In this document: piece after piece, positions 17,020-25,360 of the stretch
Position numbering within the stretch: the first letter of the stretch is position 1
How the letters are laid out: every line of letters starts with the position of its first letter
NCBI RefSeq assembly: GCF_021538895.1
Contig: NZ_JADDRL010000027.1
Location: forward strand, 1 to 64,000
Origin: Streptomyces olivochromogenes
Lineage (GTDB): Bacteria; Actinomycetota; Actinomycetes; Streptomycetales; Streptomycetaceae
Direction: 5' to 3'
Length of the DNA: 64,000 nucleotides
Notes under the pieces: model-generated
Told to the model about the DNA's origin: nothing
Seen by the model: the letters and a program-made list of their open reading frames with translations, nothing else
Database searches by the model: none
Program-made: the position numbers and the translations under genes

Positions 17020-17748
17020 ATGAAGCCCACCAGGATCAACGCGCTCATGGTCGAGGACGTCGTCACCGCGGTGCACGGCACGCCCTTCAAGGAGGTGGTG
17101 CGCCTGCTCGGCGAACACCGCGTCAGCGGCCTCCCGGTGATCGACGACGACCGCAAGGTCATCGGCGTGATCTCCGAGACCGACCTCATGCTCCACCAGA
17201 CACGCCCACCCGAGGCCCACGGCTCCTTCGCCACCATGGCACGCCGGCTGAACCGCGCCGTACGGGAACGCGCCGCCAAGAGCCGGGCGCGGACGGCCGG
17301 CGGAGTGATGTCCACACCCGCCGTCACCGTGCGCGCCGACGCCACCGTCACCGAGGCCGCACGGCTGATGGCCGAGCACCGCATCGAACGGCTGCCCGTC
17401 GTCGACGAGGACCACCGGCTCGTCGGCATCGTCACACGCCACGACCTGCTTCAGGTCTTCCTGCGCGGCGACGAGGACATCCAAAGGGACGTGCAACGGG
17501 AGGTCTTCGTCAACACGCTCTGGATCGCGCCGCACACCGTCGAGGCCACCGTCGAGAACGGCGTGGTCACCCTCACCGGCCAGTTGGAACGGCGCAGCGA
17601 CACAGCCGTAGCGGTCGGCATGACGCGCCGTCTCGACGGCGTCGTGGACGTCGTCGACCACCTGTCCTACCGCCTCGACGACAAGCGGCTGCGGCCCGCC
17701 GAGCAGGCCCTGCACGGCGTGGCGGACGACTGGCTGCGCGGGCTGTGA
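17020..17748 (+). CDS. CBS-pair and BON domain protein
   Basis: A 242-aa soluble protein. Two CBS domains (residues ~5-55, VSGLPVIDDDRKVIGVISETDL, and ~90-145, IERLPVVDEDHRLVGIVTRHDL) are followed by a BON domain (GVVTLTGQLERRSD...GVVDVVDHLSY). CBS pairs sense adenine nucleotides; BON domains may contact membranes. Proteins of this architecture are typical members of actinobacterial dormancy regulons. ATG 17020 follows AGGAGA. A paralogue lies at 19701-20432. Confidence 0.92.
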   Translation: MKPTRINALMVEDVVTAVHGTPFKEVVRLLGEHRVSGLPVIDDDRKVIGVISETDLMLHQTRPPEAHGSFATMARRLNRAVRERAAKSRARTAGGVMSTPAVTVRADATVTEAARLMAEHRIERLPVVDEDHRLVGIVTRHDLLQVFLRGDEDIQRDVQREVFVNTLWIAPHTVEATVENGVVTLTGQLERRSDTAVAVGMTRRLDGVVDVVDHLSYRLDDKRLRPAEQALHGVADDWLRGL

Positions 17749-17843
17749 ACGAGGGCTCCGGGTTCCACCGGCGGATCACCATGCCTCCCGTTCACCCGGC
17801 TCGCCGACCGCGGCCGATTCGACCCCAAGTGGCCTCGCCACGC

Positions 17844-17857
17844 GGCCCCGTCGGCCC
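17844..17857. promoter_or_regulatory. DevR/OsdR-like box candidate upstream of Rv1733c-like gene
   Basis: GGCCCCGTCGGCCC: one mismatch to GGGCC-N4-GGCCC, 68 nt upstream of the ATG at 17925. Confidence 0.3.
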
Positions 17858-17924
17858 ATCCCGCGCGACGCGGGCTCCTGTCACCTTCGGAGTGTGACCA
17901 CATCGACGAAGGAGGTGCGGACGG

Positions 17925-18506
17925 ATGCGCGGCGGCAGGAGCCTGAGAAGTCCGCTGTGGCGATGGCGGAGCAACCCGCTGCGGCGGCACGACGACATCG
18001 TCGAGGCGTGGATCGTACTGGCCGTCTGGCTGACCATCCTGCTGGGCGGCGCCGTAGCGGGCTTCGTGACGGCCCACGCCGCCAGTGAATCCTTCGCCCG
18101 GCAGCGCGCCGAGCGACATTCCGTCCGGGCGGTGCTCGTCACCGACGTCCCACGAACCCTCACCGAGACGTGGGGAACGGGCGACCAGGTGCGGGCGACG
18201 GTGCGCTGGACGGCACCCGACGGCACATCCCGTACCGCCCGGACCTGGGTGGAGCACGGCGCGATGGCCGGGACAGCGATCGTGGTCTGGCAGGACGACA
18301 ACGGCCGGCTCACGCCCAGTCCGACGGGTCCCGGCGAGGCGGCCCTTGAGTCGGCTGTGCTGGGTCTCGTGGCCGCGGGCGCCCTCGCCGGCCTCTCGGC
18401 CGGCGCCGGAGCGGTCGTCCGCGCACGGCTCGACCGGAGGCGTATGGACGAGTGGGGCCGGGAATGGGACCTGGTCGGCCCGCGGTGGGGCCACAGGACG
18501 GGCTGA
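17925..18506 (+). CDS. Rv1733c-family membrane protein
   Basis: A 193-aa protein with an N-terminal membrane helix (IVLAVWLTILLGGAVAGFVT), an extracytoplasmic beta-rich domain (VRATVRWTAPDGTSRTARTWV) and a second helix (AVLGLVAAGALAGLSAGAGA). The C-terminal cytosolic tail carries WDLVGPRWGHRTG. This two-helix layout with a conserved C-terminus resembles the Rv1733c family, a DosR-regulated antigen family in mycobacteria. The function is unknown. An AAGGAGG SD lies close upstream. Confidence 0.8.
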   Translation: MRGGRSLRSPLWRWRSNPLRRHDDIVEAWIVLAVWLTILLGGAVAGFVTAHAASESFARQRAERHSVRAVLVTDVPRTLTETWGTGDQVRATVRWTAPDGTSRTARTWVEHGAMAGTAIVVWQDDNGRLTPSPTGPGEAALESAVLGLVAAGALAGLSAGAGAVVRARLDRRRMDEWGREWDLVGPRWGHRTG

Positions 18507-18560
18507 CTCGGCGTCACGCTGGTCAGCGGCGACCCGGTGCTCCGGCGCCCCGTACTTGGA

Positions 18561-18587
18561 GCCGGACGGACCGTCCACGCGTCCGGC
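18561..18587. terminator. Hairpin between convergent genes
   Basis: GCCGGACG (18561-18568) pairs with CGTCCGGC (18580-18587), loop 11, between the Rv1733c-like and 98-aa hypothetical genes. Confidence 0.5.
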
Positions 18588-18596
18588 CGCGGCTCG

Positions 18597-18893
18597 TCAG
18601 GTGCGTCCCCCGGACTTGTCGCCCCGCGGAACGGTGGCGCCGCCGCCGGCCCGCACGGCTTCCACCGCCGCCTGGTGCAGCTGCCTGCTGTCCTGCGCGG
18701 AGGCGCAGGAGACCGGACTTCCGGCAACGGTGAACCATGTGGAAGTGCCGCTGTACTGGACCGCCACCCGAGCGTGCCTGCCGTCCCAGGTGGTGTGCAG
18801 GGTCAGGTCACCGGTCACGGTTCCGCCCTCGTCGGTGCAGACGCCTCCCCGCCCGGCGAACACCCCTGTCGTCGTCCACGATGCTTGGGCCAT
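18597..18893 (-). CDS. Small hypothetical protein
   Basis: A 98-aa protein with no membrane segment: MAQASWTTTG at the start, a strand-rich middle with LTLHTTWDGRHARVAVQY and TSTWFTVAGSPVSC, then a helix DSRQLHQAAVEAV. AGAAGG nine bases upstream supports ATG 18893. It is flanked on both sides by dormancy-type genes. I do not recognise the family; two Cys could be functional. Confidence 0.6.
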   Translation of the reverse strand: MAQASWTTTGVFAGRGGVCTDEGGTVTGDLTLHTTWDGRHARVAVQYSGTSTWFTVAGSPVSCASAQDSRQLHQAAVEAVRAGGGATVPRGDKSGGRT

Positions 18894-19189
18894 GACCATC
18901 AGCCTTCTTTCCTGCTCGCGCTGCCTCCCATGGTCGCTCGCATCGCCGATCCCTGCCCGGGACGACTTCGGTGCACGGGGCCGAGCGGGGCATGTGTCCC
19001 TGCGTGCCGTCCAGCTCTCACGGACAGGCTGCCCGACGGCGCATGGGGATGTGACGGGAGGAGGCCGTCATGTCACTGAGAGTGGTCGAGGCCCCCGTGG
19101 GCCGGGGCCGACCACGTCACGGGCGGAAGGCGAAGTCCAGAACATCGTCGCAGGTCACCGGCGCATCGACGGCGACCGCGACCGCGACG
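18894..19189. promoter_or_regulatory. Upstream region of 98-aa gene with DevR-like box
   Basis: No gene is seen in the ~296 nt between the 98-aa gene and the flavodoxin stop. GGGGCATGTGTCCC (18987-19000) is one mismatch from a GGGAC-N4-GTCCC DosR-like dyad, 94 nt upstream of the 98-aa gene. Confidence 0.3.
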
Positions 19190-19684
19190 TCACGGTGTCA
19201 GGGAAGCGGCGACACCGGCGGCCCATGCTGCGATCGCCGTGAAGTCCCGGAAGTCGCCGCCCTTTCCGGAGCGCAGGATCATCCCGGCCATGCGGCCCTC
19301 GGCGCCTGCTTCGAGGCATCCTCCGAAGGTGACGTGCTCGCGGGCGCCCAGCCGGGTCATGGCCCGCTCGACACCGGGCACCGGCGGAATGTTCCGCTCG
19401 GAGGCCGACGCGTCCAGGGGACCGCTGCTGAAGAACCACACCGGGCGCTCCGCGAGCTCGGCGCGGTGCCTACGGACGAACCGGCGTGCGTCCTTGTGCC
19501 AGCGTCCGGCGTACAGGGCGCCGCCGACCACCACGGCGTCGTACGACGCCACACTTCCCACGGACCGGGCCGGCAGCGCGTCGACCCGCAGCCCGTCCTC
19601 GCGCAGGACCTCGGCAACCGTTTCGGCGATCCGCGCCGTCGATCCGTTCTTGGTTCCGTAGGTGACCAGCACGCTTACGGTCAT
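19190..19684 (-). CDS. Flavodoxin-domain protein
   Basis: A 164-aa flavodoxin-fold protein with an FMN-phosphate loop YGTKNGSTARIAE near residue 9 and a middle segment DAVVVGGALYAGRW, followed by VWFFSSGPLD. This resembles the protoporphyrinogen-oxidase-like (HemG) flavodoxin group. It could transfer electrons or reduce menaquinone-like partners. It starts 17 nt after the CBS-BON gene stop and is likely the last gene of the GAPDH-USP-AdhP-ligase-CBS unit. Confidence 0.88.
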   Translation of the reverse strand: MTVSVLVTYGTKNGSTARIAETVAEVLREDGLRVDALPARSVGSVASYDAVVVGGALYAGRWHKDARRFVRRHRAELAERPVWFFSSGPLDASASERNIPPVPGVERAMTRLGAREHVTFGGCLEAGAEGRMAGMILRSGKGGDFRDFTAIAAWAAGVAASLTP

Positions 19685-19700
19685 GGCGGTTCGCCTCCCT

Positions 19701-20432
19701 TCACCGTCCGCGCAGCCAGTGGTCGGCCGCGTCTCGCGGCGCCCGTTCCCCGGTGCGCGGGTGTGCGTCGTCCAGGCGGTGGGTGAGCCCGTCCACCACG
19801 TCGACCACGCCGTCGATCTGACGGGTCATCGAGAGGGCGATCTCCGTCTCGCTCCTGCGTTCCATGTGCCCGGTGAGCGTGACGACGCCCTCCGTCACGG
19901 AGACGTCGACGCTGCGGGGCGGCAGCCGCAGAGCACGTATCAGTACTTCTCCGATGACCTCGTTGCGGAGCTCCTTGTCGGGCCGCAGGAAGACCCGCAG
20001 GAGGTCGCGCCGGGTCACGATGCCGACGAGCCGATCCTCCTCGTCGAGGACGGGAAGCCGCTCCACGTGCCGCTGGGCCATGGTGCGGGCGGCCTGGGCA
20101 ATGGTGTCGTCGGCGTGCACGGTGACGGGCGGCCCGGTCATCAGCTCACCGGCGGTGCGGGCCTTCGCCTTCGCGGCCCGGCGCCGGGCACCCGGGGTCA
20201 GTGCGACATGCCCGGCGCGGCGCCGGGCCTCGTACGGGCCGGGACCTGTGGCCTGACGGATCACCAGATCCGTTTCGGAGACGACCCCGACGACCTTGTC
20301 GTCCTCGTCGACCACCGGCACTCCGCCGATCCGGTGGTCCGCGAGCAGCTGGGCCACCACCTTGAACGGCATGCCGCGGTCGGCGCGTACGACGTCCATG
20401 GTCATCACGGAGCCGATCTTGTCGTGTTTCAT
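19701..20432 (-). CDS. CBS-pair and BON domain protein (paralogue)
   Basis: A 243-aa paralogue of the protein at 17020: CBS1 with IGGVPVVDEDDKVVGVVSETDL, CBS2 with HVERLPVLDEEDRLVGIVTRRDL, then BON with GVVTLTGHMERRSE and QIDGVVDVVDGLTH. I prefer the ATG at 20432, eight bases after GAGGAGG; the ATG at 20438 is too close to the SD. It lies 13 nt after the ligase stop, so it is co-transcribed. Likely an adenylate-sensing regulator of dormancy metabolism. Confidence 0.92.
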   Translation of the reverse strand: MKHDKIGSVMTMDVVRADRGMPFKVVAQLLADHRIGGVPVVDEDDKVVGVVSETDLVIRQATGPGPYEARRRAGHVALTPGARRRAAKAKARTAGELMTGPPVTVHADDTIAQAARTMAQRHVERLPVLDEEDRLVGIVTRRDLLRVFLRPDKELRNEVIGEVLIRALRLPPRSVDVSVTEGVVTLTGHMERRSETEIALSMTRQIDGVVDVVDGLTHRLDDAHPRTGERAPRDAADHWLRGR

Positions 20433-20445
20433 GTCCATCCCCTCC

Positions 20446-23139
20446 TCAGCGGAGTCGGCGCAGGTACGGGTCCTGAGGGCGACGCGGCATCAGGCGCACT
20501 CGCGCGTCGAGCACGGTGACACCGCCGGGTGCCGCCAGGACCGGGTTGAAGTCGGCCTCGGCGAGCTGCGGAAGGTCCGCCGCCATCCGCGACAGCCGCA
20601 GGAGCAGCTGCTCCAGGTCCTCCAGGTCGACCACGACGTTTCCGTTCGCCCCCAGCAGCAGTGGGGCGCAGCGTGGCGACGTGATCAGTTCATGGACGTC
20701 GCGGTCGGTCAGCGGAGCCAGCCGGGCCGCGTGGTCGGCCAGCACCTCCGTGGCCGTACCGCCGAGTCCGAACAGGACGAGCGGGCCGAACACCTCGTCC
20801 TGGACCACGCCCGCGAACAGCTCGGTGCCGCGCGCGGCGAGCGGCTGTACGACCACGCCGGTCATCAGCCCCGCGAAACGGGTCTCCAGGTCACGGAACG
20901 CGGCCCGCACCTGCGACTGGCCGCGCAGGTCGAGGTGGACCGCGTGCTGCTGAGTCTTGTGCAGGAGCCCCGGCCAGTGGGCCTTCATGACCACGCGGCC
21001 GTCGAAGCCACGCAGCCGCTCGGCGGCGAGCACGGCCTCGTCCTCGGTCTCGGCCCAGGCCCACGGGATCTGCGGGATGTCGTAGCAGGCGAGGAGGTCG
21101 GCGCAGGTGCGCGGGTCGAGCCAGCCGCCGTCGGGGTGCGCGGCAAGGTGTTCCCGGACAATCGCGCCGGCCCGCTCGGTCTCGATGCCGTCGAGATCGG
21201 GGACGGTACCGGCCGGCCGGGCGAGCCAGGCGGCCCGGTCGGTCGCGCGGGCGAGCGCGCGGGCCGCCGCCAGGGGTTCGGCGTAGGAGGGGATCGTCCC
21301 TCCGTCGGCGGTGGGCAGCAGGCGTACCGGCAGGTCCTGCTCCAGGCGTACGGCGATCACGGGCCGGGCCCGCCGTCCGGGTGCCGCGGTGAGGGCACGG
21401 ACCAGGTCGTCGCCGGTGGCCGCGGCGACCGCCGTGGGAACGAGCACCACGACGACGGCGTCGATGCCCGGGCACCGGGTGAGGCGGTCGACGCACTCCG
21501 TGAGCTGTTCCTCGGACACCCCGGCGGTGGCGTCGACCGGGTTGCCGACCACCGCGCCGTCCGGCAGGACGCCGAGCAGGTCATCGGCCGTCACGGGGGT
21601 GAAGGACGGGAGGGCCAGTCCCGCCTCCGCGCAGGCGTCGGCGGCGAGGACGCCCGCGCCGCCCGCGTTGGTGACGATCGCGACGCGGGACCCTTCCGGC
21701 AGCGGCTGGGAGTGGAACAGGGCCGCGGTTTCCAGGAGTTCGCCGATCGAGCGGGTCGCGGTGATGCCCGCCTGGGTGAACAGGGCCTGGCGGGTCATGG
21801 TGCGTGACGCGGCGGCCGCGGTGTGCGAGGCGGCCGCCTTGCGGCCCGCGTCCGTGCGGCCCGCGTCGACGGTCAGCACCGGGATACGGCGCGTCACGCG
21901 CCGGGCGGTGCGGGAGAAGGCCCGCGGGTTGCCGAAGGACTCCAGGTGCAGCAGCGCGAGGTCGGTACGGCTGTCGCTCTCCCACCACTGGAGCATGTCG
22001 TTGCCGCTGACGTCGTACTTGTCACCCAGGGACACGAAGGACGAGACCCCGATGCCCAGCCGGGACAGCCCGTCGAGCAGTGCGATGCCGACCCCGCCGG
22101 ACTGCACCGCGACACCGGCCGTCCCAGGGCGCGGGTGGTCGGCGGCGAACGTCGCGTCGAGGCGCAGCTCCGGGTCCGTGTTGGAGATGCCGAGGCAGTT
22201 GGGGCCGACGAGGCGCATGCCGTAGGTGCGGCAGGCGGCCAGCAGTTCCCGGGCCTGGGAGGCATCGAGTCCGGCGGTTACGACGACGAGCGCGCGCACT
22301 CCGGCCCGGCCGCACTCATCGGCGACGCCCGGGACCGCGGCGGCCGGTACGGCCACGATCACGAGGTCGGGGGCCTTGGGCAGGGCGCTGACGGACGGAT
22401 GGGACGGCACCCCGAGAACCGACGTCACGCTGGGGTTCACCGCGAACAGCCGGCGGGCGAAGCCTCCCGTGCGCAGGTGGTGGAGAACGGCCCGCCCCAC
22501 CGACCCGGGCCTGCGTCCGGCCCCGACGACGGCGACGCTGTCGGGGCGCAGCAGTGGCTGGAGGCTGGCCACGTCGGCGGCCCGGCCACGGGCCTCGACG
22601 GCGGACAGGTAGGTGTCGTCGTCGTCGAGGCGGATGGTGCACTGCACCTCGGGTCCCTCGAAACGGCGGGAGGTGCGCAGGCCGAGGTCGGCGAAGAGAC
22701 GCAGCACCTCGTTGTTCTCGCCGAGCGCTTCGGCGGTGAAGGTGGTGATGCCCTCCGCCCGCGCGGCCGAGACCAGGTGCTCGACGAGCAGAGTGCCCAC
22801 GCCCCGGTGGTGCAGTCCGTCGGCGACGGCGATGGAGATCTCCGCGTCGTCCTTCTCCCCGCCGGTGTCGTACTCGGCGAGGCCGACGACCCGGCCGTTC
22901 GCCTCGGCCAGCAGGGCCCGGTGGCCGGGGCGGGCCTGGGCGCAGGCCCGGTCGGCGGCCGCCGCGGCCGACCGGCGGCTCGCCACGAAGAACCGCAGGC
23001 GGAGGTTCTCCGGCGACATCTCCTCGTAGAGCCGCCGCAGCCGATCACGGTCACCCGGCAGAACCGGACGGATGCACACGGTGCTGCCGTCCGCGAGCAG
23101 GGCGTGGACCGAAGGCCGGTGGAGCAGGTCGTCCGTCAT
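20446..23139 (-). CDS. GNAT acetyltransferase fused to ADP-forming acetyl-CoA ligase
   Basis: An 897-aa protein. Residues ~20-170 form a GNAT domain (HHRGVGTLLVEHLV carries the acetyl-CoA loop). It is followed by a CoA-binding domain (PDSVAVVGAGRRPGSVGRAV), a ligase domain with ASHTAAA holding the likely phospho-His, and a C-terminal ATP-grasp domain (GRVVMKAHWPGLLHKT and EADFNPVLA). Two roles are possible: ATP generation from acetyl-CoA, or protein acetylation as in Pat-type enzymes. The SD GAGGAGA supports ATG 23139. It is downstream of adhP and a USP remnant. Confidence 0.9.
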   Translation of the reverse strand: MTDDLLHRPSVHALLADGSTVCIRPVLPGDRDRLRRLYEEMSPENLRLRFFVASRRSAAAAADRACAQARPGHRALLAEANGRVVGLAEYDTGGEKDDAEISIAVADGLHHRGVGTLLVEHLVSAARAEGITTFTAEALGENNEVLRLFADLGLRTSRRFEGPEVQCTIRLDDDDTYLSAVEARGRAADVASLQPLLRPDSVAVVGAGRRPGSVGRAVLHHLRTGGFARRLFAVNPSVTSVLGVPSHPSVSALPKAPDLVIVAVPAAAVPGVADECGRAGVRALVVVTAGLDASQARELLAACRTYGMRLVGPNCLGISNTDPELRLDATFAADHPRPGTAGVAVQSGGVGIALLDGLSRLGIGVSSFVSLGDKYDVSGNDMLQWWESDSRTDLALLHLESFGNPRAFSRTARRVTRRIPVLTVDAGRTDAGRKAAASHTAAAASRTMTRQALFTQAGITATRSIGELLETAALFHSQPLPEGSRVAIVTNAGGAGVLAADACAEAGLALPSFTPVTADDLLGVLPDGAVVGNPVDATAGVSEEQLTECVDRLTRCPGIDAVVVVLVPTAVAAATGDDLVRALTAAPGRRARPVIAVRLEQDLPVRLLPTADGGTIPSYAEPLAAARALARATDRAAWLARPAGTVPDLDGIETERAGAIVREHLAAHPDGGWLDPRTCADLLACYDIPQIPWAWAETEDEAVLAAERLRGFDGRVVMKAHWPGLLHKTQQHAVHLDLRGQSQVRAAFRDLETRFAGLMTGVVVQPLAARGTELFAGVVQDEVFGPLVLFGLGGTATEVLADHAARLAPLTDRDVHELITSPRCAPLLLGANGNVVVDLEDLEQLLLRLSRMAADLPQLAEADFNPVLAAPGGVTVLDARVRLMPRRPQDPYLRRLR

Positions 23140-23219
23140 CGCAGGTCTCCTCGCTCTTCGACACTTCGATCCTCCGGCGGACCGGAGGGTCTTCCAAGGG
23201 CTGTCCGGGGGCGGACGCG

Positions 23220-23233
23220 GGGCCGGTCTGCCC
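23220..23233. promoter_or_regulatory. DevR/OsdR-like box candidate upstream of ligase gene
   Basis: GGGCCGGTCTGCCC, one mismatch to GGGCC-N4-GGCCC, 81 nt upstream of ATG 23139. It overlaps decayed coding sequence, so it may be coincidental. Confidence 0.22.
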
Positions 23234-23238
23234 CGCAC

Positions 23239-23343
23239 GGCGGTTTCGTCGGCCGCGTGGTCCACGGCCCGCAGGGCGGTCTCGTCGGCCGCCGGGTCGA
23301 CGGCCCGCGGGCTCGGCTCGGTGCCGTCGACGCCGAAGATCAG
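23239..23343 (-). pseudogene. Universal stress protein N-terminal remnant with 36-bp duplication
   Basis: Between the adhP stop and the ligase gene the minus strand reads LIFGVDGTEPSPRAVDPAADET without a start codon. This is the diagnostic first strand and ATP-binding start of a USP (compare VVVGVDGSAESLAAAEWA at 16641). The piece AVD-AADETA-R is duplicated as a 36-bp tandem repeat (23239-23274 and 23275-23310, 31 of 36 identical). The frame continues into the ligase ORF. The rest of the USP gene is missing, so it is a deletion remnant. Confidence 0.7.
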
Positions 23344-23360
23344 TCAGTGGTCCGGCCGGC

Positions 23361-24383
23361 TCACTGCCCCGCGCCGAGGTCGAAGACGATCCGGGCCTTG
23401 ACCTGGCCGCGCAGCACGGCGTCGATGGACTCGTTGACGGAGTCGAGCGGGCGGGTCTCGTAGACGACCCTGGTGCGGCCCGCCACGTGCAGTTGGAAGA
23501 CCTCGGCCAGGTCCTGCCGGGTGCCCACGATCGAGCCGATCACGGAGGTGCCGTTGAGGACGGTGTCGAAGATCGGGACCTCGATCGTGCCGTGCGCCGG
23601 GAGGGCGACCATGACGAGCTTGCCGCCGCGCCGCAGCCCGGCGTTGACCGCGGCGAAGGCCTGCTCGTCGACCGCGAGCGCGAGGGCGGCGTGCGCGCCG
23701 CCGTACCGCTTCAGTGTCTCGCCCACGTCGTGCTTGCGCGCGTCGATGACGATGTCCGCACCGAGTTCGGCGGCGAGTTCGAGCTTCTCGTCGGTGACGT
23801 CGATCGCGGCCACCCGCGCTCCGGCGATCTTCGCGTACTGCACGGCCAGATGGCCGAGTCCGCCGACCCCGGAGACGGCGACGAGCTGGGCGGGCCGCAC
23901 ACCGGCGACCTTGAGTGCCTTGTACGTGGTGACGCCGGCGCAGGTCAACGGGGCGGCCTCGACGGCGCTGATGCCCTGCGGCACCGGTTGGGCGAAGTCG
24001 GCCCAGGCCAGCATCTTCTCGGCGTATCCGCCGTCGCAGGCGTACCCGGTGTTGATCTGCCGCTCGCACAGCGTCTCCCAGCCGGACAGGCAGTGCTCGC
24101 ACCGCCCGCACGCCTTGCCCAGCCAGGGCACGGCCACGCGTTGTCCGACGGTCAGGTGGGTGACGCCGTCGCCGAGCCTCTCGACGAGGCCCACGCCCTC
24201 GTGGCCGGGCACGAACGGCGGGTTCGGCTTGACGGGCCAGTCGCCGTGGGCCGCGTGGATGTCGGTGTGGCACAGCCCGGAGGCCTCGACCCGGATCCGG
24301 ACCTGGCCGGGGCCTGGCTCGGGATCGGGGCGGTCCTCGATGGCCAGGGGTTCGCCGAAGGCTCGTACGACCGCTGCCTTCAT
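23361..24383 (-). CDS. adhP: Zinc-dependent alcohol dehydrogenase, AdhP type
   Basis: A 340-aa medium-chain alcohol dehydrogenase. Catalytic zinc ligands are expected in ASGLCHTDIH and PGHEGVG, and the structural zinc cluster in CGRCEHCLSGWETLC. The Rossmann loop is VSGVGGLGHLAV. It probably interconverts ethanol and acetaldehyde with NAD(H) in the cytoplasm, complementing AdhE. The start overlaps no other gene. It follows the USP gene at 24430 by 46 nt on the same strand. Confidence 0.93.
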   Translation of the reverse strand: MKAAVVRAFGEPLAIEDRPDPEPGPGQVRIRVEASGLCHTDIHAAHGDWPVKPNPPFVPGHEGVGLVERLGDGVTHLTVGQRVAVPWLGKACGRCEHCLSGWETLCERQINTGYACDGGYAEKMLAWADFAQPVPQGISAVEAAPLTCAGVTTYKALKVAGVRPAQLVAVSGVGGLGHLAVQYAKIAGARVAAIDVTDEKLELAAELGADIVIDARKHDVGETLKRYGGAHAALALAVDEQAFAAVNAGLRRGGKLVMVALPAHGTIEVPIFDTVLNGTSVIGSIVGTRQDLAEVFQLHVAGRTRVVYETRPLDSVNESIDAVLRGQVKARIVFDLGAGQ

Positions 24384-24429
24384 GATGTCAGCTCCTCGGG
24401 TGGGCGGGGCGGGACGGGACGGAGAGGGG

Positions 24430-25302
24430 TCAGCCGTGGGGGACTACGGCGACGGGAGCGGCGGAGTGGTGCAGGACGGCGTGCGTGACGTGGCCGATGT
24501 GGGCGCCGAGCGGGTCGCGGCGCATGCGCCGGCCCACGACCACCAGCGACGCCTCGCGTGAGGCGTCCACCAGGTGGACCGCCGGGCTGCCGTAGCGGGA
24601 CTCCTCGACGACCTCCACGTCGGGGTGCTTGTGCCGCCAGGGCCGCAGCACCTCGGTCAGGGCGGAGGAGTCGCTCAGGGCCAGTGCTTCCTGCAGTACG
24701 GGATTGGCGGGTGTGGCGTAGGCGTAGTACGGCGGCGGGTTCCAGCCGTGGACGACGCGCAGGGACGTGGCTCGACGGGCGGCGGCGTCGAAGGCGTACT
24801 CGATCAGCGTGTCGTCCGGGTGCTTCGTGTCGAGCCCGAGCACCACCGGCCGCAACGACGCCGCGGCGGACGGAATCCCCACCGGATCGACCTCGTGCTC
24901 GTCATCGGACTGTTCTGGTGCGCGAACGAGGACCACGGGACGCTCCGCGTGCGCGACGACGGAGAGACCGACGGAGCCGACCATGAACCCGGCGATTCCG
25001 CTGAGTCCGCGCGAACCCAGGACCAGGAGTTCGGCGGTCTTCGCCGCCTCGGCGAGCACCTCGGCGGGGCGGCCGGCGACATGTTCGCCGGTCACCTCGA
25101 CGCCGGGGTGGCGCCGGGCGATGCCCTCGGCGGCTTCGCGGGAGATCCTCCCCCGGTCCTGGGCCATGGGCTCCGGTACCGGTTCCCAGACGTGGAGGAT
25201 CTTCAGCGGCAGGTCGCGCAACTGCGCCTCCCCGGCTGCCCATTCGGCGGCGGCCCGGCTCTCGGACGATCCGTCGAGGCCCACGATGACGGTGCGGAGC
25301 AT
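24430..25302 (-). CDS. Tandem universal stress protein
   Basis: A 290-aa protein with two USP domains. The first has TVIVGLDGSSESRAAAEWA and the loop GSRGLSGIAGFMVGSVGL. The second (VVLGLDTKHPDDTLIEYA) ends in LVVVGRRMRRDPLG...APVAVVPHG. The CAGGAGG SD confirms ATG 25302. It is 58 nt downstream of the GAPDH stop on the same strand, so probably in one operon with GAPDH and adhP. It is a paralogue of the USP at 15739. Confidence 0.94.
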   Translation of the reverse strand: MLRTVIVGLDGSSESRAAAEWAAGEAQLRDLPLKILHVWEPVPEPMAQDRGRISREAAEGIARRHPGVEVTGEHVAGRPAEVLAEAAKTAELLVLGSRGLSGIAGFMVGSVGLSVVAHAERPVVLVRAPEQSDDEHEVDPVGIPSAAASLRPVVLGLDTKHPDDTLIEYAFDAAARRATSLRVVHGWNPPPYYAYATPANPVLQEALALSDSSALTEVLRPWRHKHPDVEVVEESRYGSPAVHLVDASREASLVVVGRRMRRDPLGAHIGHVTHAVLHHSAAPVAVVPHG

Positions 25303-25360
25303 GAACTCAACCTCCTGGAGCAAGGATTCGGATGACAGGGTCGTGTTCGAGGCTCGGCGG

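Noticed and set aside
20296..23463. Long plus-strand frames opposite the acetyl-CoA ligase gene
   Set aside because: No recognisable domain; the minus strand holds a full-length ligase.
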